The notes below the pieces were generated by a model that saw only the letters and a program-made list of their open reading frames with translations, was not told where the DNA came from and made no database searches. The position numbers were made by a program, and so were the translations under genes. 64,000 bases of DNA from Tethya wilhelma. Taxonomy: Eukaryota > Porifera > Demospongiae > Tethyida > Tethyidae. Positions 46,714 through 57,624 of the stretch are shown here, one piece after another (the first letter of the stretch is position 1; each line of letters opens with the position of its first letter). Where the stretch lies: the NCBI GenBank assembly GCA_964030475.1, contig CAXIPT010000002.1, positions 3,969,959 through 4,033,958 of the forward strand, read 5' to 3'.

Positions 46714-47596
46714 ATGGCTGTTCTCGTAGCCGTGTTCTTGCTACTGTGTGTGCACGGCACTGCGTCCATCTCTGCGCCGAATTGTACAGTATTGAGAGGT
46801 AAGCCATAAGCAGCTTTTCACGACCTTCAAGTGTCCATGTATATCGTTAATAATTTGCTGCTTTTGACCACAAACTGTAAATGAATGAAACTTGTTACCT
46901 ACAAGCTTTTTTGAGTGCGTGCATAATTTAATATAGTCAGTAGTGAAAAATCACTGTCACTGAGCAGCTGCCACTCTTGGTTCAAGTTTCATGACAACTT
47001 ACTGCCTTTGTGCTTTATGACTAGCAAAGTTGTGAATGTGTTGTATTTGTGTTTTGTGTTCTGCTTGTACCACAGAGAGTAGAGGCTATATAACTTACTA
47101 GCTGCTACTTGGAAGTGCATGTTGACAAAGTTTATTTTGTTACAGCTTAGCTAGCTAATTAAATTTAATTATCAATAGATTTAATGAATTCTTGAAACAA
47201 GTGTTAAATATTTAGGTATCTTCTGAACCAAGCTGACCATGCTTTCAATCTTGCCGTTATATCTGAAGTCTTGAATTGATTAATATCACGATCAAGCTTC
47301 CACTTCTGTAAATTTTTCTATCACTGTATTGATAATGGACCATTTTCAGTTATAATATTAGCACACTAGATAAGTTATAGTTTGATGGGTTTTTTTTTGA
47401 GAGTCATATTTTGTGTGATCTGTTTCTTTAGGAGTTACTTGTATTGGACACACTATTGGGACGTTTGAACAAGGTGGTACTGTGCTTGAAGTCCTGCAAA
47501 ACCTGCATGACAGGTTTTGTGGCTGTACTCACATTACTGGGAGCATTTTGATCAATCTGGATGGTCCTGATATTGGACGACAGTTGAATGAAGATG
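46714..47596 (+). CDS. Second EGFR-like receptor, exon 1 and partial L-domain exon
   Basis: Exon 46714-46798 encodes a signal peptide (AVLVAVFLLLCVHGTAS) followed by ISAPNCTVLR, the same mature start as the minus-strand receptor. Exon 47432-47596 continues in phase with CIGHTIGTFEQGG and HDRFCGCTHITG, almost identical to L domain 1 of the neighbour. It stops at an N (47597), where unrelated Frizzled sequence begins. The rest of the gene is not in the window. Confidence 0.85.
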
Positions 47597-47597
47597 N

Positions 47598-47829
47598 CCG
47601 AAATTGGCTATCAGTTTGGCACGTTCCCAAACTGGAGAGAACAAAAAACTCAATTTCTTGCAAATGCTGAAATTGAACAGTTTCGTCCACTTATAGAATC
47701 TGTTTGCTCGAATGCCATCGTGCACATGCTGTGTGCCGTGTATGCACCGTTTTGTGATCCTACTTCTCGATTTGCAGTTTCAACACGACTTCCACCTTGT
47801 AAGGAGCTCTGCCAGTTCGTGCGTGATGG
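47598..47829 (+). CDS. Frizzled-type CRD fragment between two Ns
   Basis: This short piece, bounded by N at 47597 and 47830, encodes GTFPNWREQKTQFLAN, CSNAIVHMLCAVYAPFCDPT and LPPCKELCQFVRDG. That is the central cysteine-rich Wnt-binding domain of a Frizzled, close to but distinct from the one at 49635-51467: many silent and some amino-acid changes, and one extra residue near RFAVST. It is a small contig from a second Frizzled or a strongly diverged allele, and its placement here is doubtful. Confidence 0.8.
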
Positions 47830-47830
47830 N

Positions 47831-47888
<58 letters not shown>

Positions 47889-48291
47889 GTTTGCGTGCAT
47901 GTGTGTGTGTGTGTGCATGCAAGTTGTCAAGTCTTAATAATGAAAGGAAACGCCAGTGATCTCAAATGGAACTAGTATCCATAACACACACAATACGTGC
48001 ATTAAGTCCTCCGGCTTCAACAAGCATTCTTGTAAACCTGAGTTTAACACAAAGTGCCTCTAGACTTCCTTTAATGTCAGACAATAGTAGTTGCTATGTC
48101 TAGTGTGTCCCCTTGATCTTTTGAGCAACTCTTACATAATGTGACACAATCTAGGCACATGTCTTACTATACTGATCACATGACCCTCAATGCTTAGTCA
48201 CATGACCAGATAGTGTAGTCACATGACCTGATAGTGCAGTCACATGACCCGATAGTGCAGTCACACGACACGAATCAATCAAATCTCTTAC
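47831..48291. other. GA microsatellite and interval where SNAPC1 3' exons should lie
   Basis: A GA run from 47831 to about 47885 is followed by unique sequence. Near 48170-48275 is a short tandem repeat with CACATGACC about every 25 bases. I find no continuation of SNAPC1, so its 3' exons are lost at the N or lie outside. Confidence 0.5.
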
Positions 48292-48798
48292 CGTCAGTTT
48301 GCACTGAGGGGGTTGAGTGAAGTAGAGCGTGTAGAGAACGTAAAGCGATCCAATTCGAATTATTTCGTCCTTGTCTTGGATAATGCTGGACATACAAAGG
48401 TCAAAGATGCTTTCCACTATCTGCAGCAAATGGACATTGGAGTACCAAAGTACACAGGGCCATTTTCGTTATGGAATACTTAGATATATTAAAATACAAG
48501 TACTAATTTCTTACAGCAGCTTTCTGGGCTTTATCAGCACCCAGCCTGTTCGAATAAAAACAGAGAAAAAAGGTCATAATCTGCAACAATCTTCTCTTAT
48601 ATCTTCACAATTATTACTTCACAAATTTTCAACCCTTCACAGTTCAATATCTTACCATATGAGAATATGGAAATTCAGTTCTTTCCATAATTCTGCAAAC
48701 ACTTTATAACTTGCAGACCCCTTTTCCGCAAACCTGTTCAAAAGTAGCTCGGTGTCTTGTACTAAAGGGTTTGACTTCTTTGCACAGGTTGTGTTCAT
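48292..48798 (-). CDS. SNAPC1: SNAPC1 (snRNA-activating complex subunit 1), 5' exons
   Basis: Three exons, 48656-48798, 48515-48545 and 48292-48420, join in phase. The start is placed at ATG 48798. The sequence has the SNAPC1 signature seen in vertebrates: an N-terminal ELLLNRFAEKGSASYKVFAE then LWKELNF, and later IRIGSLYVLYTLYFTQPPQ (family: RVGALYLLYGLYNTQ). The complex binds the proximal sequence element of snRNA promoters for RNA polymerases II and III. The third exon ends at a clean GTAAGAG donor and the rest is absent toward the N at 47830. The gene points away from the Frizzled gene; the shared upstream region is about 840 bases. Confidence 0.8.
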
Positions 48799-49634
48799 TA
48801 TTCCAAATAAAGCGCACCCTCGGCGCCAATTCACAAACCGCGCCTAAAAATTAATTGCCAATTATTACCGCAGACTGTACGTGCGAATGTACTGTTTCTG
48901 TGTGGAGAAGAAATGCCCAACCTGTCGTGTATATTGTTGTGAAATAAAGTACAAGAGGAGAGAAAAGTCAGCATTTTGAGCCCGGTATCTACTCTACATG
49001 AGGTATGATATGAACCGTTAACTGTGAATGTATGATAAGTGCGAGCGGTGTGTATGAAGTGTAAAAAAATTCTTGACTTTTTGAAGCTCACATCTTTTCT
49101 TTTTTGAGAGTTCTTAAAATTCTATGCTAGTAGCATCTTTTCTAGAGGCTTGTAGATTTTCTCTTATTTCGTACACTGAATTTGAGCTTTCTTCGCAAAA
49201 CTGTTCAGCGCGGACACAGCCTAGTCCCGCTAGTATAGTCTTAGTATACGTTTTGTTCGTTTTTTTCCCCTCGAAGATAATTTGCTTGCTTTAGCTGTAG
49301 AAACTGTTTGTTTAGGCTCTGAGCTGGGCTCGCTTGTTAGCTGATAAGCCCGCGTTTGTGTGTGGAGTTTATATTAGTTTGTGTATAAAAGATGAAATAA
49401 AACGATAGTCGCTTCGTGTGCTATTGAATTTCTCAATGATGTGTGCTCGGCAAGTCCTTTGCGTGGCCACAACTAAAGATAGCTTACAAAAACCGTCAAG
49501 TATGAATACTCTTGTCCAGTCTCGCTGTACCACACAAAAAAATATTTTTATCCGTTTTGTTCACAGATACAGGCATCAATAAATATACCTCAATCAACAC
49601 TCCATCATCATCACCCATTCACAAGCTGACAAAA
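48799..49634. other. Divergent intergenic region, SNAPC1 / Frizzled
   Basis: Holds the promoter of SNAPC1 near 48800-48900 and the 5' UTR and promoter of Frizzled. No exon is called here, although an upstream ATG in the Frizzled frame at 49512 would add 41 residues with no signal-peptide character. Confidence 0.5.
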
Positions 49635-51467
49635 ATGTCAAAGTCAATAGCATGTCTACTTGTGCTAGCTGTTACCGGCGCCTCTCTTGTTAAATCTCAA
49701 CTCATTGATATTACAAACCCACCAGAAGTCTACCGTTGCGAAAACATTTCCCAAATCGAAATTTGTTCGGAGGTGGGCTACGAATTTGGCACCTTCCCAA
49801 ACTGGAGAGAACAAGAAACCCAATTCTTAGCAAATGGTGAACTCGAACAGTTTCGTCCGCTCATCGAATCAGTATGCTCCAACGCCATCGTCCACATGCT
49901 GTGCGCTGTGTACGCACCGTTTTGCGATCCCACGTCTCGGTTTGCCGAAACCCGGCTTCCCCCTTGTAAAGAGCTCTGCCAGTTTGTGCGCGATGGTTGT
50001 GAAGACGACTTGACGCGTTACGACTTGGAATGGCCGCCACATCTGGACTGCGATCGCTACCCGACAAAAGTAGACTTTCCTCTCGCTTTTTGCACTGATG
50101 ATATTGAAGCACTGATGATCCCAGACAATATTGAAACCAATCCAGTCACAATGCCCGGTTCAAATGGGATGGGCAATGGGACTGATACTAATGCTACCGA
50201 TACCGATATGACTCCAACAACACCGACGGGCGATAGTGGAAGGATCACTTCTTGTCCGGCACGACTCAACATCAGTGAAGACTCGACTCTTCGCGACGTC
50301 AACAAGAAGTATCGTTTTGCCGGTTTTGACAATTGTGCTGTGAACTGCTCCGGTATTTATTTCACTCCTGTCGAACGTAACACTCTAGCGCCCGTTTTTA
50401 TTCTCATTTTTGCAATCGGTTGTGTTGTTTTCACTCTGTTTACTGTCGCCACATTTCTGATCGATCGTAGACGCTTCCACTATCCCGAACGTCCAATCAT
50501 TTTTCTCTCGTTTTGCTATCTTATCATCTCCGTAGCATATATAGTGGGAGCCATTTCGAAACTTGCTGGAACGCAAAATCGAGCTTTTGCGTGTTCGGAT
50601 GATGAACCGAATTTGGATTTTCGTGACGAATCGTTCAGCTATGTTTTCCAGCGACTGCCAAACAGTCAAGCCACCTACAAGAGTGCCAGTTGTGTCATTC
50701 TCTTTGTGATGGTCTATTACTTCCAGATGGCCTCGGCTATTTGGTGGGTCGTGCTCACGTTGACTTGGTTCTTGGCCGCGGCCATGAAATGGGGCGAGGA
50801 AGCCGTGGAAAGATTGTGGCTACTCTATCACGTCCTCGCATGGTGCATCCCCGCGCTCCAAGTCGTCATTGTCATGGCTCTGCAACTCGTGGACGGTGAC
50901 CAACTCTCCGGGCTGTGTTACACGGGAAACGCCAACAGTGTCGGTCTCGGTGTCTTTGTCTTCCTCCCCCTGACCTTCTATCTCGCTCTAGGCATCGTGT
51001 TTCTCATTATAGGCTTCACAGCTCTCATAAATATTCGAAACCAACTGCAGAAGGATCCCGGGAAAGCACGCAAACTTGGTCGTCTAATTGTACGAATTGC
51101 AGTCTATTCCACCCTCTACATCATCCCCAACATAGTCCTCCTCATCCTGCTGCTCTATGAGCTAGCCAAGACAAACGAGTGGCAGCAACAGTACATCGCT
51201 GATTGTGGGCTCTCGAACGATCCCAACTGCTTGTCTGACAATTCACCGTCTTTTGCTGCCTTTATCATAAAGTATTTCGCCCTCTTTTCGATCGGGATAT
51301 GCTCCACAAGTTGGATCCTGTCTTCCAAGACGCTCTCGGCTTGGCAAAAGTTTTTTTGCAGTTGTGGCTGTGCTAATGGGGGTAACGATGGGGGCACTCC
51401 CATGGGGATATACGAGTATCCGGAGAAACGAGGTGACCTTAGTATGCATCCGCAGACAGCTGTGTAG
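49635..51467 (+). CDS. Frizzled receptor, intronless, 610 residues
   Basis: The start is set at ATG 49635, because it opens directly into a signal peptide (SIACLLVLAVTGASLV); the in-frame ATG at 49512 would bury it. The extracellular CRD (about residues 30-155) has the expected ten cysteines, with GTFPNWREQ, YAPFCDPTS and LPPCKELCQFV. An acidic Thr/Asn-rich linker and seven membrane segments follow, including SAIWWVVLTLTWFLAAAMKW, a Frizzled hallmark. After the last segment comes KTLSAW, fitting the Dishevelled-binding KTxxxW motif. The C-terminus QTAV fits a class I PDZ ligand. It should be a functional Wnt receptor. The GC content is higher than in neighbouring genes. Confidence 0.95.
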   Translation: MSKSIACLLVLAVTGASLVKSQLIDITNPPEVYRCENISQIEICSEVGYEFGTFPNWREQETQFLANGELEQFRPLIESVCSNAIVHMLCAVYAPFCDPTSRFAETRLPPCKELCQFVRDGCEDDLTRYDLEWPPHLDCDRYPTKVDFPLAFCTDDIEALMIPDNIETNPVTMPGSNGMGNGTDTNATDTDMTPTTPTGDSGRITSCPARLNISEDSTLRDVNKKYRFAGFDNCAVNCSGIYFTPVERNTLAPVFILIFAIGCVVFTLFTVATFLIDRRRFHYPERPIIFLSFCYLIISVAYIVGAISKLAGTQNRAFACSDDEPNLDFRDESFSYVFQRLPNSQATYKSASCVILFVMVYYFQMASAIWWVVLTLTWFLAAAMKWGEEAVERLWLLYHVLAWCIPALQVVIVMALQLVDGDQLSGLCYTGNANSVGLGVFVFLPLTFYLALGIVFLIIGFTALINIRNQLQKDPGKARKLGRLIVRIAVYSTLYIIPNIVLLILLLYELAKTNEWQQQYIADCGLSNDPNCLSDNSPSFAAFIIKYFALFSIGICSTSWILSSKTLSAWQKFFCSCGCANGGNDGGTPMGIYEYPEKRGDLSMHPQTAV

Positions 51468-53080
51468 CTATGTTGCACGATAAGTTTAGTACAAACCAAA
51501 AAAAAGGAGTTTAAACTTCTCTCTCTGAATGTCTCTAGCTCTCTTTTTGCATGTTCATGTTTATCTCTACTCAGTAATGATCATTTATTGCAGTTTTTTC
51601 TTTCTTTCTTTTTTTTTCTGTGAGATTTTTTTGTGTGTGTATAGGTGGAAAATTTTTCACTATCCAACAGCATTCAAATTCGTAACATAATGTTAATAGT
51701 GTACCCCAATCACATATGTAGCTTATCCTCTATACTTTCAATTGTGTCACTGCACATATGTATGTGTCATCCACTGTGTGTTTGTGTGTCATTGAATGGA
51801 ACATTATCTATTTTTGCTGCTTGTTTGTCTTGTAACAGTACTACAGGCTTCCTACTAGTTCCTAGACTGTTAAGAGGGGAAGCAACTTTTGTCTTATAAA
51901 TGCTCGTCCAAACGTATCCACTTACTTGTACAGAAATCATCATTTATTTTTGTTGTTTAAATAATCCTCTTCATTCATTCATTCCTCATCAATGATGTAC
52001 TTATTGTATAAATTTACAGCTCGAGGTGTTAGTACAATAATTATTTACAATGATAACATAAATTCTTGCTCTTAACCAATTTCAAACTTGAAAACTATAA
52101 CTTGATTCCGATCTCCTTTGCTTATCATCGCTGTTCACTGAAAACAGCCTAACAGTAATTTATACACAAATACATGTACACACGTATTTAATAATCCTCT
52201 GTATATATGTATCTAGGTGTGTCTTCATGTTAAATTAATAATGGCATTTGTCGGAGCTTTCATAGCCTTTCAAGTTACATCAGTTTTAGAAGTAGATTGC
52301 TGTGGGCTATATAGTGCTCGCTATATAAAAATTGTTTGTTGGAATGTCCATCCATTAAGTGATACAGTACATGTCAGTAGTATAGCAATAATTATGAACA
52401 CAGGTGATGGTTTATCTATATACATCTGTATAATAATGTCTACATACGTAATTATATAGTATATATATGAAGACTTTAAGTCATCAATATTATCATATGC
52501 AACACATGTTGCAAGCAGATTTTTGAACTTGCTACTCTAATTAGAGTACATTGTGTGCTTATGTGTGACTGTCAAATGTTTTGGGCACTTCATCTCCAGT
52601 GACTTGGCTCAGTCCACATGTAGCATAATACCTATTAATATCAATACTATATGAGTTACTACTGAATTTTATTGTTGTATTGCCTGCTTGTCATTCGGTG
52701 AGTGAGAACACTTTGCCCTTTGTAATGTGAGGTGTTTGTAGACTCACATCAAAGAAAGCTTTGTCTGTGCTCCAAACCACATAAGGTCACTGCACGCACC
52801 GTGCTTTCGTTGAGTTACGTAATTGTCTTAGTGCGCATGCGCATGCGTATTAATGAGACAAATTGCGGCGATGCATGGTGTATACGATATTATTTGGTAA
52901 AGATCGTTTTGCATTGCTGATCACGAATACTGCACTGCATGATGCAAGTTGCTATAGCTAACAGAAAAGTCATTACATTAAATCAGAGGTAAGAATTATT
53001 GATTAGGTGATATATTATTATGTAAAAATGAGTTATGGTAGTGCTGTCAATACTTGGGATAATGTTTTCACCATTAAATT
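51468..53080. other. 3' flank of Frizzled and intergenic DNA
   Basis: Long AT-rich stretch without recognised exons. TGCGCATGCGCATGCG at about 52834 is an extended NRF1-like palindrome. The rest shows nothing that I can name. Confidence 0.45.
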
Positions 53081-53090
53081 GTGGATAGCT

Positions 53091-53880
53091 ATTATGTATG
53101 CAGAGGTTTAGGAGGATAATTCTAGACGTTTTAGGAACATTAGCAAACCTCAGAGCTTCAGAGATTTGCACAGCATAGTAATGGGTGATGTAACTAAATA
53201 TTTTTTAACTTGCATCACTTCATGCATGGATATTATCCATGCTTTATGCATTCTAGCCTGTCTCTGACAGCTGGCTCATTGAATGATCAACTTACCTCTC
53301 AAAACGGTGCATGTTGGTGATGTATTGGCAATCCCAGAATTAAGTCGCGCGGACAGACTACACGTGCGGCGCGCGCGCACCGTGCAAGTTACTTAATTTT
53401 CTCACCACGCATGCGTATAATATTACAGTAAAATTATACCGACATCGGATACGCATCAGAATTAATCTTCAGTTCTACAATACAATGTTTAAGAATCAAA
53501 GCTAAATATAGTCTTCCTCATCATAGTGATTACTGACGTGATCAAGAGGTGAAACATCTTCCCCTTTTGTTGTTGAAGTATTTATCACAGCATCGGTTGC
53601 CTTAGCAATTCCATCATCAGATTCATGACTGATACCACCTGGAGGCATCATCTCTATATACTCTTCCCCGTCTACTGCTGACTGAACACCATCAATACTC
53701 TCTACAGCATCTGTTTTAGCCATGGTAGTAGTATGGCTCAGGATGATCTTTTCATCACTGAATCTTGGATAACTGTACTCCTTGGATCAGCATCTTCAGT
53801 TGGTGCTGACTCTTCTCCCACCTCTAATTTTTCTGCTCCATTTAATGCCACTTCATTGATTGTAGAGTATACAATCAATC
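53091..53880 (-). pseudogene. Decayed EGFR-locus copy: tail exon plus exon 1 and L-domain relics
   Basis: In gene order, 53502-53880 matches the kinase-free tail (NEVALNG, VESIDGVQSAV, DHVSNHYDEEDYI). It has a two-base insertion near 53781 (CCAAGGAG against CCGGAG) that shifts the frame. About 53291-53335 matches the end of exon 1 with its GTAAG donor, and about 53091-53180 matches part of the L-domain exon (ATCTCTGAAGCTCTGAGG). The block has the same order as 37985-39050, and both L-domain relics share the flank ATTGTGGATAGCTAT, so it is a segmental copy of that region. Confidence 0.8.
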
Positions 53881-54116
53881 AATCAATCAATCACTTTTTA
53901 TTGTCACCTGCCAAGTAACTAGGCAGCCAGCCCATGTGAGCTTATGAGACATAAAAGAAATAATGTACCTAGCTAGGTTAAAAAAGAAAAAATAAATAAA
54001 TAAATAAATAAAAGAAAGAGACTTAAAAATGAGAGGACAAAGATGACTATTTAATGGTGATTAAAACCAATGATCCAACTTGAGCAGTAGGACTTCTCTT
54101 TTTTTAAGTCTCTTTC

Positions 54117-54179
54117 NNNNNNNNNNNNNNNNNNNNNNNNNNNNNNNNNNNNNNNNNNNNNNNNNNNNNNNNNNNNNNN
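54117..54179. other. Assembly gap (63 N)
   Basis: The only multi-base N run in the window, beside a CT microsatellite that runs to 54244. Confidence 1.
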
Positions 54180-54247
<68 letters not shown>

Positions 54248-54622
54248 TGTGGTCAGTGATGTTATCTCTGGCCCACATCTCCCTTTGTGGTTTTGTATCT
54301 TTTGTACATTTTAATTGCAACTAATTGATTACACACATGTTTTATTCATGCTGTCCAACCACGAATGGTGACTCTTGCCATATGCACAAACACACATACA
54401 AACACGTACACACACACACACGCACATACATACATACATACATACATACATACAAGGAACAAACACATGTAGTACCTGTGTGTCCTCTTTATGTAGCAGC
54501 TGGGTTGTGTGTGTGTGAATATGTTACTTTGGTTTCATAAGCTGTTTAATTGGAATACGTAATAATTCTTAATTCTAGTCTTAGTAGTAAACCCACGCCA
54601 GATACGCATATATAATTACGTG

Positions 54623-54659
<37 letters not shown>

Positions 54660-54939
54660 TTTGAGAAACTTGTGGTGACTTTGTAAAACGATTCAATTTC
54701 TCAGTTTCCTTTTCATCTCTACTAGAATATTAAATTCCTGACCAATGGTTGTTTTGGATGACATCAATTATCATCACAAAGACCCCACTCTCTGATGTGG
54801 GCAGCTGTCCTCCTAGAGCCTCTGTTGACTGGACAATTATTGAACCAAAACAAAGCCGGCCATCATGAACCCATCACAGAGGTCCTTCTTTATGGCTACT
54901 TTGGTTTTATTGCTTTACAAAAGAGCAAAGACAAACTGT

Positions 54940-55340
54940 AGAGCCACTCAGGTGCCTGCCTGTAGGGCTTGAGAACTAGTTCTGTTGGTCTATCTTTTAG
55001 CTTCTTTAAGTAACTGATCTCAAACCTACAGTAGAATCAATCTATCCATCCCAGTGCCTGCTCAGGCACACTAGTCTATTGAGCTAGACCCATTTTTCGC
55101 TCCACTATGACTCACACCATTTTTCGCCGTGTTAGTCATAGGAAAGGGTCGTTAAAGCGAAAAATGGGTCTAGCTCAATAGACTAAGGCACACCTAAGAC
55201 ATCTTCAACAAAAGACAGAGCCACTCAGGTGGCTATAGGCTTGAGAACTAGTTCAATAGGTCTACCTTCTACGACTAGCCAATCTCAAACCTAGTGGAAT
55301 CAATCCATCCATCCACTTCGAGACCTGGTGTTGCTACTCA
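54940..55340. repeat. Dispersed repeat, GTGCCTGCTCAGGCAC family
   Basis: Blocks GCTTGAGAACTAGTTC, CAATCCATCCATCC and CAGTGCCTGCTCAGGCACAC recur at 58530-58600, 58890-58960, 61945-62130 and 63220-63410. They are non-coding and occur within introns and between genes. Confidence 0.75.
55072..55187. repeat. Palindromic MITE nested in another repeat
   Basis: TAGTCTATTGAGCTAGACCC with TTTTTCGC at the left is mirrored at 55150-55185. It interrupts the dispersed repeat between CAGGCACA and GCACACCTAAGAC, leaving what looks like a short target duplication (GCACA). Confidence 0.85.
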
Positions 55341-55635
55341 ATGTGTATTCATGCGGTACACACTTTTCCTAATACATGCTTTCAATGCACCAATTGTTTG
55401 AACATTAAGGTAATTGAGTGAGCTAGTACTACTGACCATGGTCTTTTATTCTTTTGTGTTCTTTTCATTAAAGTGTGTTCAAAAATTTGCTTGTTTGAAG
55501 TCTTAGCTTCTTGTATCTCTGGTCTTTAAAAAGCCTTTTTGTAGTTTTTGTTGAACATCACATTGTGTGGTTTCCATGGCGAGTCTATATCAAATTACAA
55601 AGCTATGGGGTAGCGCACACAAACACACGCACACA

Positions 55636-55692
<57 letters not shown>

Positions 55693-56014
55693 CCCAGTGT
55701 TTCAAAAGTTTGCCCTTTCATAAATGAATTCTGGTTTAAATGGGTGTATGCTTCATTTTACTCCAGTGTGCTATGCTATTCTATTGTATGGTGGTAATGC
55801 GATTATTTTCAGCCAAATTGGCTGGATAAACTAATTACTGTGGTGTATACAATAATAGCAATAATAGGTAGAGTTGTTTTGAAGTGTAACCTGTTTAAAA
55901 TTGGGCAAAATTTTCTGTGTAAAGTGTTCCTAATGCTATCATTGAGAATCAAAGTGTTCCTAAATCAGCTGATCAAAATGGTGCTAATCAGTTTTATGCA
56001 ACTTTTCTAGTCCC

Positions 56015-56290
56015 TTAAGGTCCATCTGGTTTGAGAATGTCGGTAAAAAAAATTGAACAACTTTCTTATTATCCAACTGATTTTCAAAATTTCAAATGCC
56101 ATTGGAATGCACTCGTTCTCCCCATTCTTTTGATTGCTTTTCCAGCTTCCTACACCTTACCAATCAAAAGTTAGCTGTATGTCCCATAAGAAAAGTATAT
56201 AGGCCGTAAGATAGTATATTGACTGCTATGTATTAACACATTGTAAATCAACCATGTGTTTAACTTTCAAAGGCATTTTCAAACCAGATC
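56015..56290. repeat. Dispersed repeat (CTCAAACCAGATGGAC family), full palindromic copy
   Basis: It starts with GGTCCATCTGGTTTGAGAAT and ends with the inverted, slightly changed CATTTTCAAACCAGATCACT. This copy therefore shows both ends of the element, about 270 bp long. Confidence 0.75.
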
Positions 56291-56401
56291 ACTTTATAGT
56301 TTTTGACAAGATTTAATTTGTTACTAAAAATAATTAACCCACTGATCACATGACAAGATTTAATGTTGCTAAAAATAACCCACCAATCACATTGCCTGCA
56401 G

Positions 56402-56763
56402 CTATGTTTAGGTGGCACGGTGTCCGATCAAACCAGATTACATCGTCTTCATAAATTGAGGCCAAGCTCCGCCCACTTTCTAACGTCGCTGTCCCAAACC
56501 GTCCAATCAGAATTCAGCGAGTACCACCAACAGAAAGAAGGGATTGGTCTCTATCTTCCAACTCACATGGTGAAGAAGCCATCTTTACCGGATGAAGTAA
56601 AACAGTAAGTTCATCGTAAAATCTTTTAAGTTATACTGTATATAGCTCCAAATTTTAAAAAAGTTTGTAAATTTTAATTATCTTCTGTAAAAAATTTAGA
56701 GTCGTGGAAGAACTCTATGGACAGTCTTCAGTACCAGTGAACTCTGAACCCACAGAATCATGA
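56402..56763 (+). CDS. 3' end of an unrecognised gene, two exons
   Basis: Exons 56402-56604 and 56700-56763 (TGA) join in phase and are flanked by good sites (CTGCAG acceptor, GTAAGTTC donor, TTTAG acceptor). They encode a hydrophilic C-terminus with TRLHRLHKLRPSSAHFLTSL, EFSEYHQQKEGIGLYLPTH and PSLPDEVKQVVEELYGQ. I do not recognise the family. Upstream exons are not found back to the gap at 54117. Confidence 0.5.
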
Positions 56764-56785
56764 CAATTAAAGCATCTTACGTCTT

Positions 56786-57068
56786 AAAGGAACTGTGTCA
56801 CTATAGAAGCGTTGTTTTGTTACCAAAAATAAAATGCGTGATGTTTTGTGACATCTTTTGACAAAAGCACAATGCATGTACGTATAGCTGTAGTATCCAA
56901 ACGCGGTATATACCCAGATTGTGCTAGAAACAAAACAAAAAACGTCCAAAAAAGGTCAATAACGTACATCATGCATTTTATTTTTAGTGACAAAACAGTG
57001 CTTGTTAATATATATATATATATAGCATGGATATTATAGCTATATTTATAGTGACACAGTTCCTTTAT
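56786..57068. repeat. Palindromic element with AAAGGAACTGTGTCACTA ends
   Basis: Left AAAGGAACTGTGTCACTATA is mirrored by TATAGTGACACAGTTCCTTT. A related copy is at 59559-59810 (AAAGGGACTGTGTCACTA). The interior is shared too (AAAATAAAATG, GACATTTTTTG-like). Confidence 0.85.
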
Positions 57069-57094
57069 AATTCCTTTAGTCATGCATAATTATA

Positions 57095-57290
57095 TACCGT
57101 ATAGCTAGAAATTTTCGAGGAGTATAAATTTCGCTGTTTTCACGGATCGCCACCAATCCGCGAAAATTTTACCCGCAAAGTTTTCAGGATCACATTGCAA
57201 TATATGGGTGGGGCTGCTCGATCCTCGAAAATTAAATCGCGAAAAGTTTGATGATCGCCTTTCCGCGAAAATTTTTAGCTATACGGTAAT
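57095..57290. repeat. Palindromic element, TACCGTATAGCTA ends
   Basis: Left TACCGTATAGCTAGAAATTT and right AAATTTTTAGCTATACGGTA are complements. The interior has repeated CGCGAAAATTTT. A relative of the 13853-14030 family, directly beside the 56786-57068 element. Confidence 0.85.
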
Positions 57291-57624
57291 TATTGTGCCA
57301 TGCATACATGGTACCATATATGTCTAGATCTGATACAGTTTTATTCTTTTGAAACTTCTGTTGTTAAGGTAACCATGTTTCATTTTCAAATGTGATACTT
57401 TAGACACAAAATTTAATAAAAGCAAATTTACAAATTAACAAAATTTAATCAGGCAGCAATAAATATAGTATAAAATTTGGGGGTTGCTACAGTAACAATC
57501 ATAGCAATACATACAATTATTTTTTAAAAATTAATGTAAAAAGGTTTTGATATTTTATCAAAGAAACAGAACAAGAAACCACACCCACCAATTATAGCCT
57601 GAAGGCGTCTGTGTGGTGGTGTTA

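Larger units (their letters stand above)
53881..56401. other. Repeat-rich interval with 63-base N gap
   Basis: It contains an N run (54117-54179) next to a CT microsatellite, CA/GT runs near 54410, 54630 and 55630, two copies of the GTGCCTGCTCAGGCAC dispersed repeat (about 54940-55340), a nested MITE (55072-55187) and two halves of the CTCAAACCAGATGGAC family (56015-56290). No exon is recognised until 56402. Confidence 0.6.

Noticed and set aside
47588..47959. ORF joining EGFR-like sequence, Frizzled CRD and a GA repeat
   Set aside because: It crosses Ns at 47597 and 47830 and joins unrelated families. A contig artefact, not a fusion gene.
49512..49634. Upstream ATG extending Frizzled by 41 residues
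   Set aside because: It would move the signal peptide inside the protein; the ATG at 49635 opens directly into it.
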